Positions 1 to 6,933 of a stretch of DNA of 12,289 nucleotides are shown here, piece by piece; position 1 is the first letter of the stretch, and every line of letters begins with the position of its first letter. The stretch covers positions 1 to 12,289 of the forward strand of contig JAJYAE010000117.1 in assembly GCA_021779695.1 (NCBI GenBank). The letters run 5' to 3'. Under the pieces are notes generated by a model, which was not told where the DNA came from, did not search any database, and saw nothing but the letters and a program-made list of their open reading frames with translations. Position numbers and translations under genes: made by a program. Source of the DNA: Acidobacteriota bacterium. GTDB taxonomy: Bacteria; Acidobacteriota; Terriglobia; Terriglobales; Acidobacteriaceae.

Positions 1-263
1 CGCGACCCGGCGGTTTTGCTTCGTACGTCGGAGTTCCCCATGGTGTTGAGCTGGACGGATGGAACCTGTTCTTCTCGCACGTTCATCTGCACGGCGGCCC
101 GGCTCCCGTGCGACGCTATCTTCCAAAGCTGATCGACCTGATCCTGAGCGACAAAATTCAGCCCGGCAAAGTCTTCGATCTTGAACTGCCCATAGATCAG
201 GTGGCTGCCGGCTATGCCGCGATGGATGAGCGTCGCGCCATTAAGACCTTGCTTCGCCCATGA
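1..263 (+). CDS. Zinc-dependent alcohol dehydrogenase, C-terminal end (partial)
   Basis: The window opens inside a reading frame whose codons start at base 3 and which ends at TGA 261-263, giving 86 C-terminal residues. The translation includes YVGVPHGVELDG, then a stretch containing HGGPAPVRRYLP, and ends in DERRAIKTLLRP. This matches the end of the nucleotide-binding/C-terminal lobe of medium-chain zinc alcohol dehydrogenases (MDR superfamily), whose last helix commonly reads GY-x-AMDERRAIK. The zinc ligands and the Rossmann GxGxxG motif would lie upstream of the window and cannot be checked. Such enzymes oxidise alcohols or reduce aldehydes with NAD(P) in the cytoplasm; the substrate is unknown. 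The cupin gene follows 66 bp downstream on the same strand, so the two may be co-transcribed. The family call is fairly secure and the exact function is not. Confidence 0.75.
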   Translation, partial: RPGGFASYVGVPHGVELDGWNLFFSHVHLHGGPAPVRRYLPKLIDLILSDKIQPGKVFDLELPIDQVAAGYAAMDERRAIKTLLRP

Positions 264-329
264 GGGCGTCGCCAAGCACGACGATCTGACAAATGTCTCG
301 GCCTTTTTGGAGGGCTAACGGAGAAGCAG

Positions 330-728
330 ATGGAAATCAAGAGAGTTGGTTCGCAATCGTCAGCAAAAGGCCCCGCAGAGTGGTTCACCGGAACTGTACG
401 AATCGACCCGCTGATTACCGCGCCCGATCCAGCACTGGTCACCGGCGCAAGCGTTACGTTTGAACCAGGAGCGCGCACAGCTTGGCACACGCATCCGTTG
501 GGTCAAACGCTTATCGTCACCGCAGGGGCCGGCTGGGTACAGCGTGAAGGTGGACCCGTCGAGGAGATCCATCCGGGAGACGTCGTCTGGTTCCCACCAG
601 ACGAGAAGCACTGGCATGGAGCTACGCCCACGACGGCGATGACCCACATCGCCATCCAGGAAAAGAAGGACGGAAAGACTGTTGACTGGATGGAACAAGT
701 GACTGACGAACAATATCGCCGTCGCTGA
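330..728 (+). CDS. Small single-domain cupin protein
   Basis: This 132-residue protein is one complete cupin barrel. Cupin motif 1 lies around residues 48-68 ([17 protein letters not shown]), with metal-ligand histidines H53 and H55; Gln59 stands where the classical motif has Glu. Motif 2 lies around residues 83-97 ([16 protein letters not shown]), with H94 and H96. The ATG is set by a GGAG at 320-323, six bases upstream. Proteins of this type are small cytoplasmic metal-binding cupins often found beside oxidoreductases or carboxymuconolactone decarboxylase-like proteins. Their reactions are mostly untested, and no substrate can be named from sequence. The preceding gene encodes an alcohol dehydrogenase on the same strand with a short gap, so an oxidoreductase-linked role is plausible but inferred. 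No signal peptide or membrane segment is visible. Confidence 0.85.
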   Translation: MEIKRVGSQSSAKGPAEWFTGTVRIDPLITAPDPALVTGASVTFEPGARTAWHTHPLGQTLIVTAGAGWVQREGGPVEEIHPGDVVWFPPDEKHWHGATPTTAMTHIAIQEKKDGKTVDWMEQVTDEQYRRR

Positions 729-841
729 CGTTGCTGGATCGGCCGTGCAGCCGTCCTGGCTGCCGCCCAGGCGCGGCATCGGTTCTGGGATACCTGTCGT
801 CTGTCACGATTCTGGGTCGACGCTGAGTCGCCCAATCGCTC

Positions 842-1054
842 ATGGACAAATGGGCCACCGATATCTTTGAAGCATAACGTGAAGAATGCGGTCGATTCTT
901 CATCGACCAGCGCGTCGCATTCCTCAAGAAAGGCGGCACTGAAGTTCAGCTCGTGCAGTGGGACTTCGGCGGTGAGATGTTGCGAGCGCCAATCGCAGCC
1001 TCAACACACTCAGCGGCCACGCCCGTCCAACTCCCCAGCTCATCAGATCGATGA
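842..1054 (+). pseudogene. Decayed coding-like fragment with internal stop
   Basis: From ATG 842 the frame reads [11 protein letters not shown], hits TAA at 875-877, and then stays open for 58 codons to TGA 1052-1054. The second part contains [20 protein letters not shown] and [13 protein letters not shown]. Codon third positions are rich in G and C across the stop, as expected for a former gene. I do not recognise the family. The opposite strand is also open over this stretch and encodes a plausible-looking peptide ([20 protein letters not shown]), so the true coding strand is uncertain. Treat this as a possible gene remnant only. Confidence 0.25.
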
Positions 1055-1226
1055 GTCTCCAGCTGGCTATTACTTGACAGGTTGGTCTCCACCAGAGCCT
1101 GTCTCCGCTTCACCAACCGTTAACCAGTCTGCCGCAGAAGCAACAAAATGAACATCATTTTTCAACCAACGGCGAACTGTCAAAATACAAACTGTCTCAC
1201 TGAAGGGGTGCACCGCAGATTGAACA

Positions 1227-1245
1227 ATTGCCCAATTCGGGCAAT
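1227..1245. repeat. Perfect short hairpin, 7-bp stem
   Basis: The arms ATTGCCC (1227-1233) and GGGCAAT (1239-1245) are exact reverse complements around the 5-base loop AATTC. No T-run follows, so it is a poor intrinsic terminator. It could be an operator, a relic of an IS end or chance. Confidence 0.5.
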
Positions 1246-1278
1246 CCACTGATTTTAATGGGAAATGTTTTGATCTGA

Positions 1279-1419
1279 ATGGATTTGCTTATGACGATGG
1301 CGGGCAAGGAGTCATTCGAACTCCCGATAGATGCTTTCTACACTATTGCAATAACGATAGTTATCGTGACATTGATTCTCTGCAGTGGAGCTTTCAGCAG
1401 ATTTGCCATCACCGAGTAG
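1279..1419 (+). CDS. Possible small single-pass membrane protein
   Basis: A 46-codon frame runs from ATG 1279 (alternative ATGs at 1291 and 1297) to TAG 1417-1419. Its middle is strongly hydrophobic (FYTIAITIVIVTLILC), as for one transmembrane helix, and a short polar tail follows. There is no convincing Shine-Dalgarno sequence and I recognise no family. A second frame with hydrophobic stretches (GTG 1385 to TGA 1594, 69 codons) overlaps its end in another phase. The two could be halves of one frameshifted membrane protein gene. Chance ORFs in degenerate DNA are equally possible. Confidence 0.2.
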   Translation: MDLLMTMAGKESFELPIDAFYTIAITIVIVTLILCSGAFSRFAITE

Positions 1420-1607
1420 TCGATTGAGAGTTGTGTTTCCCGGTAGCCTGATCGGCGAAATTAACAAGAAAATCCGTAACGATCCACAACTTCTTCTACC
1501 AGTGCCATTGCTACTAGTCAGCTTTTGGTGGAAGTTGGGATCGCTGAGTGCATTGGCGATTTATTGCTCGGCCACCTGCGCGATTTGGCTCTGACCGGGA
1601 CAGGCAC

Positions 1608-1626
1608 AAGTCACCATAGGCGACTT
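1608..1626. repeat. Imperfect hairpin, candidate left end of the IS91-type element
   Basis: The arms AAGTCACC (1608-1615) and GGCGACTT (1619-1626) pair at 7 of 8 positions around the loop ATA. It lies about 95 bp upstream of the recombinase start. IS91-family elements lack terminal inverted repeats and use end-specific palindromes (ter-IS and ori-IS), so a hairpin here fits a terminus. The overlapping tetranucleotides CTTG and GAAC follow directly (1624-1630), the type of target reported for IS91 elements. The assignment is an inference. Confidence 0.35.
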
Positions 1627-1719
1627 GAACGAAGCCGCTGGCGCGGCGGACACTGCCTTGACGTGCAGCGATGAGCGGTAGTGGCTGCGGTAGGTTGGTT
1701 CACAAGGAGGGAGATCCCT

Positions 1720-2625
1720 GTGACCAACTTACGCAAGCGCATGCTGGAAGAGCTCCAACGGCGCAACTATTCACCGGCCACGATCCGTGGCTATCTATTT
1801 GCCGTCGAGCAGTTCGCTAAACACTTTGGAAAATCCCCCGACAAGCTTGGGCCGAACGAGCTCAGAAGCTATCAGGCCTATCTGCTCACCGAGCGCAAGC
1901 TGGCTGTAGGCAGCGTGGTGGGGCGCGTTGCCGCGCTGCGTTTCTTCTTCATTCGCACCCTCAAGCGGCGCGATTTCTGGGAGGAGCTGCCCTATCCGAA
2001 GGACCCGAAGGATCGGCGCCGACTGCCGACCGTGCTCAGCCTGGATGAGGTCGCCCGACTCATCGATGCCGCCGGCAACCTCATGCAACGCGCGCTGCTG
2101 ATGACGCTTTACGGCACCGGCATGCGGCGGATGGAAGTGTCGCTGCTCAAGGTGAGCGACGTCGACAGCCGGCGCATGATGATCCGCGTGGAACGCGGCA
2201 AGGGCGGCGGCGGTCGCGACATCCCGCTCAGCCCGGCACTGCTCGAGACGTTGCGCGAGTACTGGCGGTGGAAGAAGCCTCGCATCTACCTTTTCCCCAG
2301 CAGTACAGGACACCGCGGACAAGACAGGCCCATGTCGGACAGGGCCGTCTGGTACACCTGTAAAGAAGCTGCCCGCTATGCGCGCCTCAAGAAGCACGTA
2401 ACCCCTCACACCCTGCGCCATAGCTGGGCGACGCACTTGCTTGAGGCCGGAACAGACCTGCGCACCATCCAGGTTCTGCTCGGCCATGCGGATCTGGAGA
2501 CAACTGCCAGGTATCTCCATCTGTCGCAGAAGCACCTTCAGGCAGTGACGAATCCGCTGGAGCATTTGCAGCTGTCCAGCCTCAGCCAGGTATCCCGCGA
2601 GTATCACCGGAAAACAGATAGATGA
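1720..2625 (+). CDS. XerC/D-like tyrosine recombinase of the IS91-type element
   Basis: The protein has 301 residues from GTG 1720, chosen because AAGGAGG (1704-1710) lies nine bases upstream; an in-frame GTG at 1681 lacks such support. Residues 1-90 form the SAM-like, core-binding N-terminal domain (MTNLRKRMLEELQRRNYSPA at its start). Residues 103-275 form the catalytic domain. All catalytic positions are visible: Arg136 in YGTGMRRMEV, Lys161 in ERGKGGGGR, His230 and Arg233 in TPHTLRHSW, His256 in LLGHADLE, and nucleophile Tyr265 in TTARYLHL. Length and motifs are typical of intact Xer-type recombinases, which cleave and rejoin DNA through a 3'-phosphotyrosine. The stop overlaps the transposase start in ATGA, pointing to translational coupling. 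Its role in IS91-type transposition, for example resolving intermediates, is an inference. Confidence 0.9.
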   Translation: MTNLRKRMLEELQRRNYSPATIRGYLFAVEQFAKHFGKSPDKLGPNELRSYQAYLLTERKLAVGSVVGRVAALRFFFIRTLKRRDFWEELPYPKDPKDRRRLPTVLSLDEVARLIDAAGNLMQRALLMTLYGTGMRRMEVSLLKVSDVDSRRMMIRVERGKGGGGRDIPLSPALLETLREYWRWKKPRIYLFPSSTGHRGQDRPMSDRAVWYTCKEAARYARLKKHVTPHTLRHSWATHLLEAGTDLRTIQVLLGHADLETTARYLHLSQKHLQAVTNPLEHLQLSSLSQVSREYHRKTDR

Positions 2626-3749
2626 ATCGGCCCACCGTTGAGGTGGCCGACATCCTTCGCGTCCAAGGTGACAGCTTTCGAGAACAGAACCGTTCCTGGC
2701 TTGGCTACCAGCAGCTGAGCGTGCTGCGGGCCATTACCGCATGTCGAACGGCTGTGCTCGGCGGCCATCTGGATTCCTGCTCGCGATGCGATCTCCAGGC
2801 CGTCTCATATAACTCGTGCCGCAACCGGCACTGCCCGAAGTGCCAGGCCCAGACGCGCCAACGCTGGCTTGCGCGGCGAGAGCAGGACCTGCTCCCCGTG
2901 CCCTACTTCCACGTCGTCTTTACTCTGCCTCATGCGTTAAACCCGCTCTGTCAGCGACACCCCGGGCTACTCTACGATCTGCTCTTCAGCGCAACCGCCC
3001 AGACCATGCTTGAAGTCGCAGCCGATCGCAGGCATCTCGGAGCAAGGATCGGCTTTCTCAGCATCCTGCACACATGGGGACAGAACCTGCGCCTGCATCC
3101 TCACCTCCACTGCGTCATTCCCGCCGGCGGTTTCGACCCAGACTACTCGAGCTGGGTTCATCCCAAGTATGCATTCTTCCTGCCCGTCAAGGTGCTGAGC
3201 CGTGTCTTCCGCGGCAAGTATCTCGCGCTTCTCCAACAGGCGCTCCGTAAGCGCCGCATCGTCTGTCCTTCAACACTCGTGCGTACGCTGCTCAAGGATG
3301 ACTGGGTGGTCTATGCCAAGCCTGCCTTCGGTGATCCCGTCCGCGTGCTGCGCTATCTCGGCCGCTATACACACCGCGTCGCCATCAGCAACCAGCGACT
3401 GCTCAGCTTCGATGGCCAGCGCGTAAGCTTTCGATGGAAAGACTACGCACATGGAAACAAGCAGCGCATCATGACACTCACTGCAAGCGAGTTCTTGCGC
3501 CGATTCTGCCAACATGTGCTGCCCAGGGGCTTCGTCCGCATCCGCCACTTCGGCTATCTCGCCAACGCACGCCGAGCTACTCTCATCGCGCTAGCTCGCC
3601 AGCAGCTTGCCTGTCAGACTCCAGCAACTTCGCATCTCACCAACTCTTCGCAGGCTGCCTGGCGTTGCCCGCGCTGCGGAGCCAACATGAACATCGGTCC
3701 CAACCTCACCGCGCAACAGCTGGCATTTCGATGTCCCGACACTTCGTGA
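2622..3749 (+). CDS. IS91-family transposase (Y2-type HUH endonuclease)
   Basis: This 375-residue protein has the IS91-family layout. The N-terminal zinc-binding domain shows a Cys cluster: C53-x2-C56, then C66 and C71-x2-C74 within SCRNRHCPKC. The HUH metal-binding motif is HLH (161-163) in RLHPHLHCVIPAGG. The two-tyrosine nucleophile motif is YLGRY (Y245 and Y249) followed by THRVAIS. A C-terminal C349-x2-C352 with a further Cys at 371 may be a second zinc site. Such enzymes nick one strand at the origin end (ori-IS), stay covalently attached through tyrosine and transfer a single strand in a rolling-circle-like process. The gene starts in the stop of the recombinase gene (ATGA, 2622-2625). 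Length is close to the family norm and no frameshift or stop is seen, so it is probably intact. Confidence 0.93.
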   Translation: MNRPTVEVADILRVQGDSFREQNRSWLGYQQLSVLRAITACRTAVLGGHLDSCSRCDLQAVSYNSCRNRHCPKCQAQTRQRWLARREQDLLPVPYFHVVFTLPHALNPLCQRHPGLLYDLLFSATAQTMLEVAADRRHLGARIGFLSILHTWGQNLRLHPHLHCVIPAGGFDPDYSSWVHPKYAFFLPVKVLSRVFRGKYLALLQQALRKRRIVCPSTLVRTLLKDDWVVYAKPAFGDPVRVLRYLGRYTHRVAISNQRLLSFDGQRVSFRWKDYAHGNKQRIMTLTASEFLRRFCQHVLPRGFVRIRHFGYLANARRATLIALARQQLACQTPATSHLTNSSQAAWRCPRCGANMNIGPNLTAQQLAFRCPDTS

Positions 3750-4014
3750 CTCCCACTCCATCCAACGGCCCGCGAAGATATGACCCCATGTCTCGGGGCA
3801 CCCGCGTCTTTAGAGCGAACTTGCGAACTCCTCACCTGTTCCTTCTCGCATGCAGTTCACGAAATCGCTCCCTCCTGAGAGATCTATCGTCCTCGACGTC
3901 TCACCCAACCCGGCCTTCAAGCCTCTTTGCCCTATCCATGCAGGCCAATTCGCGCAATTAGCTCCATAGCAGCGCCCGCCACTGCCACCGCCTTCCTTCT
4001 AGTCTCCTTATCGA

Positions 4015-4078
4015 AAATGCTCCGGGGCTGCTATGTAAGCTGCAGGGTTTGCCTGGCACGACTCGCCCCGAAGCATTT
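4015..4078. repeat. Inverted repeat, 13 of 14 bp, 36-bp loop
   Basis: AAATGCTCCGGGGC (4015-4028) and GCCCCGAAGCATTT (4065-4078) are reverse complements with one mismatch. The arm at 4027-4035 also pairs exactly with CATAGCAGC at 3965-3973, so two alternative stem structures compete. It lies 266 bp past the transposase stop, a plausible place for the ori-IS end of an IS91-type element. It could also be a bidirectional terminator for the convergent genes, although no T-run flanks it. Confidence 0.5.
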
Positions 4079-4195
4079 CCGATCAAGGCTAACGACTTGA
4101 TGGACACTTGAGTTCCCAGCCTACGCCTCACGGCCCACTCCGGACGCTTACGAATAGTCAGCCGGGCCGTTCCACTCACTTTGCCCTCGGCCTCG

Positions 4196-4243
4196 GTGAT
4201 CAGGTTAAATCCGGCCATACGTGATCGGGTTAAAAGCGGCCAT
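4196..4243. repeat. Two 23-bp direct repeats, 25-bp period
   Basis: Copy 1 (4196-4218) and copy 2 (4221-4243) match at 20 of 23 positions. Both start with GTGATC, contain GGTTAAA and end in CGGCCAT, and they are separated by 2 bp. Tandem transposase-binding repeats of about this size at an element tip are known in the IS21 family, but no istA/istB gene is present here. The array ends 10 bp from the stop of the sugar kinase gene. A protein-binding array or a relict IS end is the best guess. Confidence 0.5.
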
Positions 4244-4253
4244 CCATGTAAGG

Positions 4254-5183
4254 TCAGCGGGTCAACCCCCCGCGTATCGCTCCTCTACTTACGGAGGCGG
4301 CTAGTTGCAGACACTCATCGAGAGACCACAGGGGAGTGGCTCCGGCACGACTGGCAATGAGCGCGCCAAGCGCATTCGCAAAACAAGAAGTCCGATCGAT
4401 TGACCAGCCTAGGCAATGACCGTGAAGAAACGCGGCAGCGAACGCATCTCCGGCTCCAACGGTGTCAACGACCGACACGGGAACTCCCGCGAAGGTCTGA
4501 AGACGATCTTCAGCAAAAACCGCGCAACCTTTGCCGCCCAGAGTAACGCACACTATTTCAATTGCATATGCCGATGCCCAGAATCGGCAAAATTCTTCAA
4601 GACAGAATTCTCCTGATCCGTGCGTCAACGTGTACAGCAGTTCGGCCTCTGCTTCATTCAGTTTGAGAATCGTTGCTAGTCCAGAAAGCCGCTGAACAAG
4701 AGGTAGGCTCCAATGGCCTGTGCGAAGATTCATGTCATAGAAACACCGGGCACCTGAACAAGTATGGATTAATTGGTGCAGGAAGCTCTCAGTGCCCTCG
4801 TCAGTCTGTGCAAGTGTGCCGTAGTAGATCCAATCGGGCCGGAGGTCTTGCAACCGTGTGAGTTCCGAATCATTCGCACGGAAACAGTCGAATGCGGCAG
4901 GGCGTTGAATCATGTAAGTGGCGTTACCAAAAGAATCAATCGAGACGATGGCGGTCCCTGTTGCGCACTCATCAATGATTTGAATGAACTCCGCCTCCAA
5001 TCCAAGAGACTTGATCTCCTGCAGGGCTTTGGTTCCACGCTGGTCTACACCTACGGCTGTCAACAATGTGATCGAGTGTCCCAGTCGCAAAGCGGTCACA
5101 GAAAAATTGAGAGGAGCTCCACCGAGGAACTCACTACCCTCAAATACATCCCAAAGAACCTCGCCTGTGCTGACGATCCTCAT
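4254..5183 (-). CDS. PfkB-family sugar kinase, probably fructokinase
   Basis: The protein has 309 residues, the usual length for fructokinases of the PfkB/ribokinase family. Residues 16-30 contain GSEFLGGAPLNFSVT, the substrate-side GGAP-x-N signature typical of fructokinases. Residues 149-154 (YDMNLR) and 173-181 (LKLNEAEAE) are the conserved D-x-N-x-R and N-E elements. PfkB signature 2 is DTVGAGDAF at 240-248, with catalytic base Asp246. It would phosphorylate fructose, or a similar ketose, with ATP in the cytoplasm. The ATG is supported by an AGAGG eight bases upstream. It is the last gene of the minus-strand unit, 79 bp after the TPR gene, and the GH32 gene at the window end makes fructose the likely substrate. 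Its stop lies only about 10 bp from repeat DNA, so the last few residues may have been altered by an insertion. Exact sugar specificity is unproven. Confidence 0.88.
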   Translation of the reverse strand: MRIVSTGEVLWDVFEGSEFLGGAPLNFSVTALRLGHSITLLTAVGVDQRGTKALQEIKSLGLEAEFIQIIDECATGTAIVSIDSFGNATYMIQRPAAFDCFRANDSELTRLQDLRPDWIYYGTLAQTDEGTESFLHQLIHTCSGARCFYDMNLRTGHWSLPLVQRLSGLATILKLNEAEAELLYTLTHGSGEFCLEEFCRFWASAYAIEIVCVTLGGKGCAVFAEDRLQTFAGVPVSVVDTVGAGDAFAAAFLHGHCLGWSIDRTSCFANALGALIASRAGATPLWSLDECLQLAASVSRGAIRGGLTR

Positions 5184-5262
5184 GGTGATTACCTCTCCGC
5201 CTTCTGCCGACTCAATGCGCTTAGGCGAAGCCGTCTGATATCGCCAGTCGCTTGAGTCGTGT

Positions 5263-6894
5263 CTAGTGCGAGCCGCCGGGCGAAGACCCTTCCGATGCTT
5301 CGCCTTCGGATTTCATTTTGGTTCGTGTCCAGCCCTGTTCCTGCTGGTAGATATTCTTCAAGAGGTTGATAATCCGTTTTGCATCCTCGGTCTTTCCAAG
5401 CCGGCGGTACGCGACTGCCAGATGCGAATAGGCCGACTTTTCCTTTGGATCAATCTTTCGTGCTTCTTCGAGTTGCGCAACAGCGTCCGCATATCGACCT
5501 TCACCCAAATAGATCTCTCCCAGATCAACGCGGGGAAGGCATAAATGCGGATCCAAGCGCACAGATTTCTCGAGCGCAGTTTGGGCCTCTGCGTATGCCG
5601 GTTGTCCCTCATTCGCGCCGTTGCGCAGCAACGCTTCACCCAGCAGATATAAGAGGCTCGCGTCATTTGGCTTCTCACGCAGACGGGTGTGCAGGAGCTT
5701 GATCGCTTGCGCTGCGTTTCCCGTTTCTAGGTAAGTGACTCCCATGCCGACGTATCCGAAGTTGCTCTCGGGAGCGAGTCGGGCCGACGATTCGAAATCG
5801 TCTCCTGCAAGATTAAAGCGGTCCTCCATGGCGTATAGAATTCCCCGCTCAAAGATAAGGCGGTACGATTTTGGATGGACCTTGAGTCCCACTGCAATGA
5901 CCTTTAGGCCATTGTCATAGTCATTGTGGTTGATGCAGATGTTCGAGAAATCGAGGTAGTTGTTGTCGTCATCAGGGTTGAGCGCGATCGCCCTGCGCAG
6001 AGTGTCGATCGCCTTCTGCGTCTGTTTGTTGCCTTCGTAAGCGTCTGCAAGTACGTCATCTAATTCAGATGTCTCATTGCCGCGTGCGATTTCGTCATTG
6101 GCGAGAGCGATGGCCTCCGGATACTTCTTCGTGCCGGAGTAACAGACCAGAAGGTTGTACGTTGTGTTGTAAGAATCGGGATCGGATTTCCGCAAGGATT
6201 CAAAGTAGGGAATTGCGCGATCCGGCATCTCAGATTGTGCGAGAGTGAACCCAAGTGCAAACTGAGTGGGAGGCGTTAGCGTGTTGGGCTCTAAATCATC
6301 CGTCAGCACAATTGCTGCTTCTTTCTTGCCCGTCTCTAGGAGGCTCACAGCGAGTTGTGCTTTGAGATTGGGGTCGCGTGATAGGAACTGAGACGCGCGC
6401 ATAAGAAACATCGCTGAATTCTTAAAATTTTTCTTGCTGTAGGCAATTTCCCCGAGGTAGAGATCGATGACTGGATCTTCGGGGGCATGCTTGAGCGCTA
6501 GCTGCAAGTGGCGATCTGCAGAAGCAAGATCCCCAAGAGTGAATTCGTTGACACTCAGATTCTTGAGGGATGGAACGAATTCCGGATCGATCTGCAGGGC
6601 TTGCCGGAAATATGTATTCGCCTCCTTCAAGTTTCCTTTTCCGGTCCACGCGATGCCTGTCAGGTTCAGAATTTTTGGATCGCGAGGATGTTCCTTGAGT
6701 AGCTGGCGAATCGTTTCGAGACCTCGATCCCACTGATGAGCGCGGATCAAGCTCTCAGACTGGGTATAGCTGTCAATCGCGGAGGGCGTGGTCTTGTGCT
6801 GTGACACGGCCGTTGCGCAGGCGCAGACTGCAAGTGCCGCTCCGAGAAAGTTCGATATGAATCGTCTAATCACCATTGAACAAGCATTCCGCAA
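5263..6894 (-). CDS. Secreted tetratricopeptide-repeat (TPR) protein
   Basis: This 543-residue protein consists of a signal peptide and a TPR superhelix. The N-terminus (MVIRRFISNFLGAALAVCACATAVSQ as residues 7-32; hydrophobic core about 13-27) fits Sec export with cleavage near ATA-VS; the cysteines at 24 and 26 do not make a good lipobox. From about residue 40 to 515 there are roughly a dozen TPR-like helical hairpins, with clear ones at 74-104 (LNLTGIAWTGKGNLKEANTY), 107-138, 294-308, 415-449 and 455-483. The tail is Gly/Ser/Glu-rich. The start used is TTG 6894 with GGAG six bases upstream; ATG 6876 is an alternative with a poor Shine-Dalgarno. TPRs bind proteins or peptides and have no enzymatic activity. 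The gene lies 39 bp after the regulator and 79 bp before the kinase, so it belongs to the sugar locus. Its role is unknown; SusD-like help to the receptor is a hypothesis. Confidence 0.88.
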   Translation of the reverse strand: MRNACSMVIRRFISNFLGAALAVCACATAVSQHKTTPSAIDSYTQSESLIRAHQWDRGLETIRQLLKEHPRDPKILNLTGIAWTGKGNLKEANTYFRQALQIDPEFVPSLKNLSVNEFTLGDLASADRHLQLALKHAPEDPVIDLYLGEIAYSKKNFKNSAMFLMRASQFLSRDPNLKAQLAVSLLETGKKEAAIVLTDDLEPNTLTPPTQFALGFTLAQSEMPDRAIPYFESLRKSDPDSYNTTYNLLVCYSGTKKYPEAIALANDEIARGNETSELDDVLADAYEGNKQTQKAIDTLRRAIALNPDDDNNYLDFSNICINHNDYDNGLKVIAVGLKVHPKSYRLIFERGILYAMEDRFNLAGDDFESSARLAPESNFGYVGMGVTYLETGNAAQAIKLLHTRLREKPNDASLLYLLGEALLRNGANEGQPAYAEAQTALEKSVRLDPHLCLPRVDLGEIYLGEGRYADAVAQLEEARKIDPKEKSAYSHLAVAYRRLGKTEDAKRIINLLKNIYQQEQGWTRTKMKSEGEASEGSSPGGSH

Positions 6895-6933
6895 TCTGAA
6901 CTCCGTTGTGCTCCAACAGCGAGTTCGAAGCGA

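Larger units (their letters stand above)
729..1719. other. Gene-poor interval between cupin and IS91-type element
   Basis: Nearly 1 kb carries no gene I can support with confidence. It holds a coding-like fragment with an internal stop (842-1054), a perfect 7-bp-stem hairpin (1227-1245), two short overlapping ORFs with hydrophobic stretches (1279-1419 and 1385-1594), and an imperfect hairpin near the probable left end of the mobile element (1608-1626). The mix of broken frames and palindromes next to an insertion sequence suggests decayed DNA that accumulated insertions. No tRNA or rRNA is seen, and I found no obvious terminator after the cupin gene. Confidence 0.6.
1608..4101 (+). mobile_element. 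IS91-family insertion element with accessory tyrosine recombinase
   Basis: Two coupled genes define the element: a XerC/D-like tyrosine recombinase (1720-2625) and a Y2-type HUH transposase (2622-3749). Some IS91-family members carry this gene pair. They move by rolling-circle-like replication, leave no target duplication and have no terminal inverted repeats, so the ends are not obvious. The secure core is 1720-3749. The left limit given is the hairpin at 1608. The right limit is a small palindrome (ATCAAG/CTTGAT, 4082-4101) just before CTTG and GTTC tetranucleotides at 4107-4115. Both limits are guesses. Both genes look intact, so the element may be functional. Confidence 0.6.
3750..4253. 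other. Non-coding interval downstream of the transposase with nested repeats
   Basis: About 500 bp between the convergent transposase and sugar kinase genes. Open frames exist on both strands but none resembles a known protein or has a good ribosome binding site. The interval holds a 13/14 inverted repeat (4015-4028/4065-4078), a nested 9-bp inverted repeat (CATAGCAGC 3965-3973 with GCTGCTATG 4027-4035), a small palindrome (4082-4101) and two 23-bp direct repeats (4196-4243). It probably contains the right end of the IS91-type element plus another mobile-element end. Confidence 0.55.

Noticed and set aside
867..1151. Open frame of 94 codons on the plus strand
   Set aside because: Ser/Thr/Gln-rich, no Shine-Dalgarno, no recognisable domain; overlaps better coding-like frames.
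3784..3798. CCCC/GGGG palindrome after the transposase as a terminator
   Set aside because: Only a 4-bp stem with no T-run.
3434..3961. Open frame of 175 codons overlapping the transposase 3' end
   Set aside because: Most of it is an out-of-frame reading of the transposase gene, and the composition (Ser/Arg/Pro-rich) is that of a shadow frame in GC-rich DNA.
3958..4218. Minus-strand frame of 86 codons beginning inside a direct repeat
   Set aside because: Its start codon lies in the repeat, it crosses the inverted repeat, and it has no known domain or ribosome binding site.
4196..4243. Direct repeats as a CRISPR array
   Set aside because: Only two copies, separated by 2 bp, so there is no spacer; no cas gene is present.
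4773..5255. Plus-strand frame of 160 codons antisense to the kinase
   Set aside because: Complement of a well-supported gene with conserved PfkB motifs; no independent signal.
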